DNA of 52,822 nucleotides from an uncultured Porphyromonadaceae bacterium (lineage in GTDB: Bacteria > Bacteroidota > Bacteroidia > Bacteroidales > Muribaculaceae), in NCBI GenBank assembly GCA_900541835.1, contig UQLL01000017.1, positions 1 through 52,822 on the forward strand, given 5' to 3'. How positions within the stretch are numbered: position 1 is the stretch's first letter; every line of letters begins with the position of its first letter. Under the pieces are notes generated by a model that saw nothing but the letters and a program-made list of their open reading frames with translations, made no database searches and was not told the origin of the DNA. This document shows positions 50,701 through 52,822 of this stretch, piece by piece. The position numbers and the translations under genes are program-made.

Positions 50701-51100
50701 CGCTGCCGCAGTAGTGCTCCATGCCGGCGACTCCTTCGACAAGGTAACCCGTAACTTCCATGTCGGCCTGCCGCAGGGTGTAAGCTGGAGTATCGCTCCG
50801 ACCGATTCGCCCATAACGCAGGAGGGTCAGCTCATGCGCTGGAAGACAGAGAACTTTTTCGGCGACGTCACCCTGACCGCCCGCTGCGGCGACTTCTCCC
50901 ACTCCTGGCTGCTCAAGGCCACCGCCACCACCGGCTGCGACACACTCGACGCCGATACCAAGGAGGTGGCCCGTCAGCTCTGGTTCAACCTTGACGGACT
51001 GCAGACAACACGTCCCGGGCAGGCCGACGGCAATGTCTACATAGTAGTGACCATCTACCGCGACGGCACGCAGCAGACCCGCCGCATCCTCAACCGCTAA
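44774..51100 (+). CDS. Giant secreted GLUG-repeat surface protein (paralogue 2)
   Basis: A 2108-residue exported protein with the same plan as 17723-24016. Signal peptide (MQHRFLMRVLAAMLLTGTAA) and low-complexity linker precede the two-lobed N-terminal module (about 95-370; second lobe with YPVIATQISANVLQVKNFLG and LLLNRDKTYTCRTQAA). Three units follow, starting AGTQASPYLI (about residue 379), GTAAEPWLI (about 899) and GTAASPWLV (about 1356). Each continues with DIDM/GHFDGAGH and GLUG repeats (GGIVG, CYNTGNI). It ends in LWFNLDGLQTTRPGQADG and YIVVTIYRDGTQQTRR. The similarity is distributed rather than local, so this is an old duplication, not a recent copy. Function unknown; probably surface binding. 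Confidence 0.88.
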   Translation: MQHRFLMRVLAAMLLTGTAAAYGQVTQEVGFRSSTSLTAPLEQSCAAATSAASPDRQAYSATSQAFTLGNVPMTASRGPLKATASRRPAQQPRGAITSPADLAGQWINQYPMYDLSLSGGSTAVITTTEGSDIVTVSNFWRSGGKITATVDAASGTLAIKSQVVTRRTDGTTMSIAALNVANGRPLRSEVLTVVIRQDGSMLCDRPWGIFYDKSDPNGGDNPAYEKDDYANVYQYMIFERGTSTMSHVNVTRGDTTSYPVIATQISANVLQVKNFLGYGQTVNLLLNRDKTYTCRTQAALVEGSTPYYTRGDLVLNDQEQPESWSETFSFPAGSDPRLVQFGNMSLFYGRSYWVGLIKDARLNLNTAPDFPAPFRPLEGAGTQASPYLIKSADDLCQVQERVNSNDNFDFKVTSGTDTIPCSRTFTGQYLKLTADLDMSGYDFTPIGNRNHYFAGHFDGAGHTVKGLDIYGGAGYAAMFGQVDALGSLSNLTLDNITVSTSSIYGAALASRCEGKIDNCHVRNSSIRVANGFQGAGALAGTSYGISRSTVTDCTVYAGDGYGGGLAAQAFGPVTDCHVSGTTLSGLIYNANNIPPFGGIVSTSNDAITDCSFAGSVEIPAAYYPVTIGGIVGIIQGLTKGTGITRCVAAGNFLGTMGNYASYNRVGGLAGMCAADITDSYSAGQVRGNNSRTVGSLTGMVQYVQNDEGVMKQPKFTNCYSTAWMNVGNLEYAPSATTCGELFGSSDPQNPPTVTNCYFNSDINNLGSPKHGLTTAALTSASGPEGFGDAWTFTSGAYPRLKTQLSSPVSALASSALLYAGSSTRARIFKDLQVTQLGDVRFGFLVNGVFSTRGHYATIENNTLRLNDQLLFGIDTVAVSNSAGTISCSAMMAPIPWQGEGTAAEPWLITDKADMLALGKMTSESNVSFPGTYYKVTADIDMEYDDTFNGISSTNTSGRVLFHGTFDGDGHTIHKLKIGRLAWTVRPEDDPNGVGTVNTSANRATYIGLFGEIANDGIVRNVNIAADSKYEVFATAGSIAGNNYGLVENCRNYADVWGFSSWIGGIVGQVQKGGIVRDCYNAGNVTAGYRNAGGISSQSQGAVENCANTGNVSVISLYQAAGKNSIRYAGGILGGLNGGRAVNCFNSGRVFALEGYAGGIVGTTPKATTTANFANDLTGNVNIGVVESGVTRYIGGISGGLGTDGTIENNFYDASLNPMGAIESSPAPGMTGLGTRQLTSGTLPTGLETSLWSASADSYLIPAKHADEAALQAVRHQYILFADGEDRTHVSANATLATFTGLSWELLSHNGFTVSGNTLLPPASAQSVVVDTLQATLGGYKRLVPVQFIPKAPWAGEGTAASPWLVTDAQLWNAIGTLMAQTGDEYEGKYFRVANDIDFDGAPIGMIAVDPTTFKGTIDGAGHSLNNYVFEAAAQYQAPVGVLGAQGEIRNLTVNGKHTVTLASGSYAYTAGLVAKCYGKLTGCVNRSEISCNKGYVAGLAAYAYTGSVFTDCVNRGKVGTTASAGYIGGIAANGQEGVTYIRCGNEGTLTTTGTTGYIGGIVADSYESRFDSCYNRADINLPKVSNIGGIIGRAYGTKTAQQMYYFTGCYNTGDITGKAYLGGISAYCVSTVGAGKSQYFGCYNTGNITATSTSTSSSSPAAAGIAAQYRPGSLYMACRNSGTITISDKAYGAGGIVGTTAGIPTEALPVQIDDCHNTGEIHALGTSAYWVGGVIGHVNDYVMVMNCTNTAPVSAQYAAGGIAGAVWGSHAMIDNCWNSGDVTVDRRFAGGISGNQGVTNAKTATATISSCRNSGKIRSLSTTVGVLTTTAALDGHGIGGIAGQFPGLIEYCANFGEVEGPTMVGGILGEPVMNKTSARTRINGCYNAAAVTCLTDGVKAGITPTSQTAFWGDNNTLTNCYYATDWGTFEESHAGASALTLGELCTKSISDAWTLIGDYTLPVPASMRNDDGWKACAAAVVLHAGDSFDKVTRNFHVGLPQGVSWSIAPTDSPITQEGQLMRWKTENFFGDVTLTARCGDFSHSWLLKATATTGCDTLDADTKEVARQLWFNLDGLQTTRPGQADGNVYIVVTIYRDGTQQTRRILNR

Positions 51101-51121
51101 TCCCGCATCCTGCTCCACTTC

Positions 51122-51155
51122 GGCGGCGCAACCATCCGGCTGCGCCGCCCTTTTG
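51122..51155 (+). terminator. Rho-independent terminator after GLUG gene 2
   Basis: GGCGGCGCA (51122-51130) pairs with TGCGCCGCC (51141-51149), followed by CTTTTGTTTC. Confidence 0.85.
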
Positions 51156-51234
51156 TTTCTCTTATTTCTCTTACAGTCAGTTATTTAGCTTTAAATTTAA
51201 TAAATTTTAACTTTACCCCAAAGTAAAAAGTTAT

Positions 51235-51242
51235 TAATTTTG
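51235..51242 (+). promoter_or_regulatory. -7 box of the 51285 gene
   Basis: TAATTTTG, 42 nt before the ATG, in an AT-rich segment. The -33 match at 51211 is weak (CTTT). Confidence 0.5.
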
Positions 51243-51284
51243 TGTGCTAAAAAATTTGATGTTTAACGAATCAAACACAATAAC

Positions 51285-52787
51285 ATGAAACGCATCGTCC
51301 GATATGCACTGATGGCAGTGCTCATGCTTCTGCCGCTGACCGCTGCAGCCTTTACGACCCGCGATCTCAGCAACGTAGCGTGGATAGCCACCTACCGTAC
51401 CAACCCCAACTTCAATCCCACTAAGGATATCTCGCCAATCACCGACAGCCATGGCGTGACAGCCGAGCGGATTGACGACACCCATATCCGGCTTAACGGC
51501 ATACAGGGGTGCCTCGACTTCATCTTCACACTCACAGACGCTTCCGGCAACGCCGATCCGGACGGCGACTACCTCTGTATCGCCACAGACACATACGCAG
51601 TCAACGTCTCCGCACAAGAGTATGCGGACCAGCAATGGAACTTTCTTCCATGCTCTCCGTGGGGATACGGTTATGATGACTATTACACTTTTGCGTTCTG
51701 GTACCAGCTTGCAGTAGACACCAAAACTCTGTTTCATATAACCAAAAACGGAGAGAACTTCAAGATGCAGGCTACCGGACCGGTGTACGTCCAAGGCACA
51801 AACGATCAGAGTTCATACGATGCCTTCCTCGGCAGCTATATCCGCATCTTCGACGACATGGAGCTGGAATCATTCGTGCCCAATGCCTGGATGTCCGACA
51901 GATACTACGAACTCTACAACTACTCCGTCGGTTATGGCACCGAAGGCTCCACTCTCCCATCTTCCATCACTGCCATTACGCCATACAGCCCGGAACGTCT
52001 GCGCACCTATCCGGTGCGTGTCGAGATGGATTATACCAACAACCGATTCTCCATTCTCAATTTTGGCAATAACGGTTACGGCATTCGCGAAGACAAGAAA
52101 TACTACCGTAATCTCCTCAATTCCAATATCACGACCTATGCCGACGGCAAATTCATCATCAGTGGCTCTATAAACCCCGACACAAGACAACTCGTCTTCG
52201 ACAAGCGTCAGTTCGCCAAGCCATTCTGGGCCATGTTCACCCAATATGGCAATGAGGACAATTTCGACTATCAGCTCGAAAGACTTGACCTCACCCCCGG
52301 CGCAGTCATCAAGGACGAGTTATTCGGCACATACGAAGAAGCAAAGGGTGTACACCACAATAACGCCGAAAACGGCTGGGTAAGCCACGGAGGCAAACGA
52401 CGGACATTCGAAGACCTCAGCATAGAAATAGAACCATACACCTACTATCTCAACCAACTGCTTGTCAACCGTCTCAATTTCGAGAGCGGATACTATGACA
52501 GTTATATAACCAACGGCGATGTGACGCTGCAGACCGAGTATGTGCGCGAGCCGTCGGCAAACACCGCCCGCGTGGCCACATCCGACCCGCTCGCACATAT
52601 ATCGTATACACAGTTCACGGCCGGCAATGACGTCACCTCTCCCTATTATGACGGCACAAAGGAATGGGGCATAGTGCCGGTGATGAACGTCATCCGCAAC
52701 GAGAAGTATGTGGACAGCTACGAGATCATGGCTGTCCCCGGCTCCTACACCACCGCGGCAGAGGTACAGGAAACTTCTATAAATTAA
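51285..52787 (+). CDS. Secreted protein sharing the two-lobed module of the GLUG giants
   Basis: A 500-residue exported protein that I do not recognise by name. Signal peptide (MKRIVRYALMAVLMLLPLTAAA) is followed by DLSNVAWIATYRT, matching the start of the module in both GLUG proteins. The second lobe has YPVRVEMDYTNNRFSILNFGNNGYGI, TTYADGKFIISGSINPDTRQLVF and FWAMFTQYG, aligning by pattern with the GLUG modules. The last 160 residues (DELFGTYEEAKG onward) are unique to this protein. There is no GLUG part and no C-terminal sorting domain. The gene is lower in GC than its neighbours. It lies 184 nt after GLUG gene 2 on the same strand. Confidence 0.75.
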   Translation: MKRIVRYALMAVLMLLPLTAAAFTTRDLSNVAWIATYRTNPNFNPTKDISPITDSHGVTAERIDDTHIRLNGIQGCLDFIFTLTDASGNADPDGDYLCIATDTYAVNVSAQEYADQQWNFLPCSPWGYGYDDYYTFAFWYQLAVDTKTLFHITKNGENFKMQATGPVYVQGTNDQSSYDAFLGSYIRIFDDMELESFVPNAWMSDRYYELYNYSVGYGTEGSTLPSSITAITPYSPERLRTYPVRVEMDYTNNRFSILNFGNNGYGIREDKKYYRNLLNSNITTYADGKFIISGSINPDTRQLVFDKRQFAKPFWAMFTQYGNEDNFDYQLERLDLTPGAVIKDELFGTYEEAKGVHHNNAENGWVSHGGKRRTFEDLSIEIEPYTYYLNQLLVNRLNFESGYYDSYITNGDVTLQTEYVREPSANTARVATSDPLAHISYTQFTAGNDVTSPYYDGTKEWGIVPVMNVIRNEKYVDSYEIMAVPGSYTTAAEVQETSIN

Positions 52788-52790
52788 ACA

Positions 52791-52822
52791 TTTGCATATC
52801 AGAGAAATAATTCGTATCTTTG
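52791..52822 (+). promoter_or_regulatory. Promoter of a gene beyond the window
   Basis: TTTG (52791-52794), a 20-nt spacer and TATCTTTG (52815-52822) end exactly at the window edge. Confidence 0.7.

Noticed and set aside
44774..51100. CRISPR-like spacing of repeated GGCGGCATC segments
   Set aside because: The repeats are in-frame protein repeats (GGI of GLUG units) of unequal spacing, without constant spacers.

Overview
This window is a GC-rich chromosomal segment from a member of the Bacteroidota, order Bacteroidales, probably close to the Muribaculaceae. Three things support this. Promoters follow the Bacteroidota pattern TTTG-N20-TAnnTTTG and there are almost no Shine-Dalgarno sequences. 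There are many secreted proteins with type IX secretion (T9SS) style C-terminal sorting domains. The gene content (yceD-rpmF-fabH, Vor-type oxidoreductase, M6 proteases, GLUG and BspA-type proteins) also fits. The family-level placement is inference.

Layout. 1-7.6 kb: end of tRNA-Glu, a radical SAM protein, lysS, gpsA, pgi, recA and a convergent Crp-family regulator. 7.7-12.1 kb: a large secreted adhesin-like gene broken by a C7 homopolymer frameshift. 12.2-17.6 kb (minus strand): GH2 beta-galactosidase, galK, galM and an acyltransferase, an apparent operon for galactoside breakdown. 17.7-30.8 kb (minus strand): a 2097-residue GLUG-repeat surface protein, an M6 metalloprotease, an unknown T9SS cargo protein and a membrane-anchored TPR/AraC regulator. 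30.9-35.3 kb (minus strand): four-subunit 2-oxoacid:ferredoxin oxidoreductase, a sirtuin and frr. 35.5-41.5 kb (plus strand): tRNA-Arg(CCT), a second M6 protease, yceD-rpmF-fabH and nadA. 41.5-44.4 kb (minus strand): a second Crp-family regulator, a truncated DUF1016 gene and a leucine-rich-repeat surface protein. 44.8-52.8 kb (plus strand): a second giant GLUG protein and a smaller secreted protein that shares its N-terminal module. The window ends on an intact promoter for the next gene.

How it fits together. Core housekeeping genes alternate with secreted or surface genes. At least five products end in recognisable type-A-like sorting domains or a close relative. Three large or broken ones (the adhesin and both GLUG giants) share a different C-terminal motif. 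The two GLUG giants keep nearly the same length and three-module spacing although their sequences have diverged.

Most interesting non-gene signals: (1) an 83-bp promoter cassette with a nested palindrome, present almost identically upstream of the M6 protease and of the TPR/AraC regulator; (2) a dispersed family of GGGACGCACC/GGTGCGTCCC palindromes, including two copies inside a coding sequence read in different frames; (3) a long nested inverted repeat upstream of pgi; (4) several genes whose -7 box lies so close to the ATG that the mRNA should be leaderless; (5) a two-lobed N-terminal module shared by three large secreted proteins.
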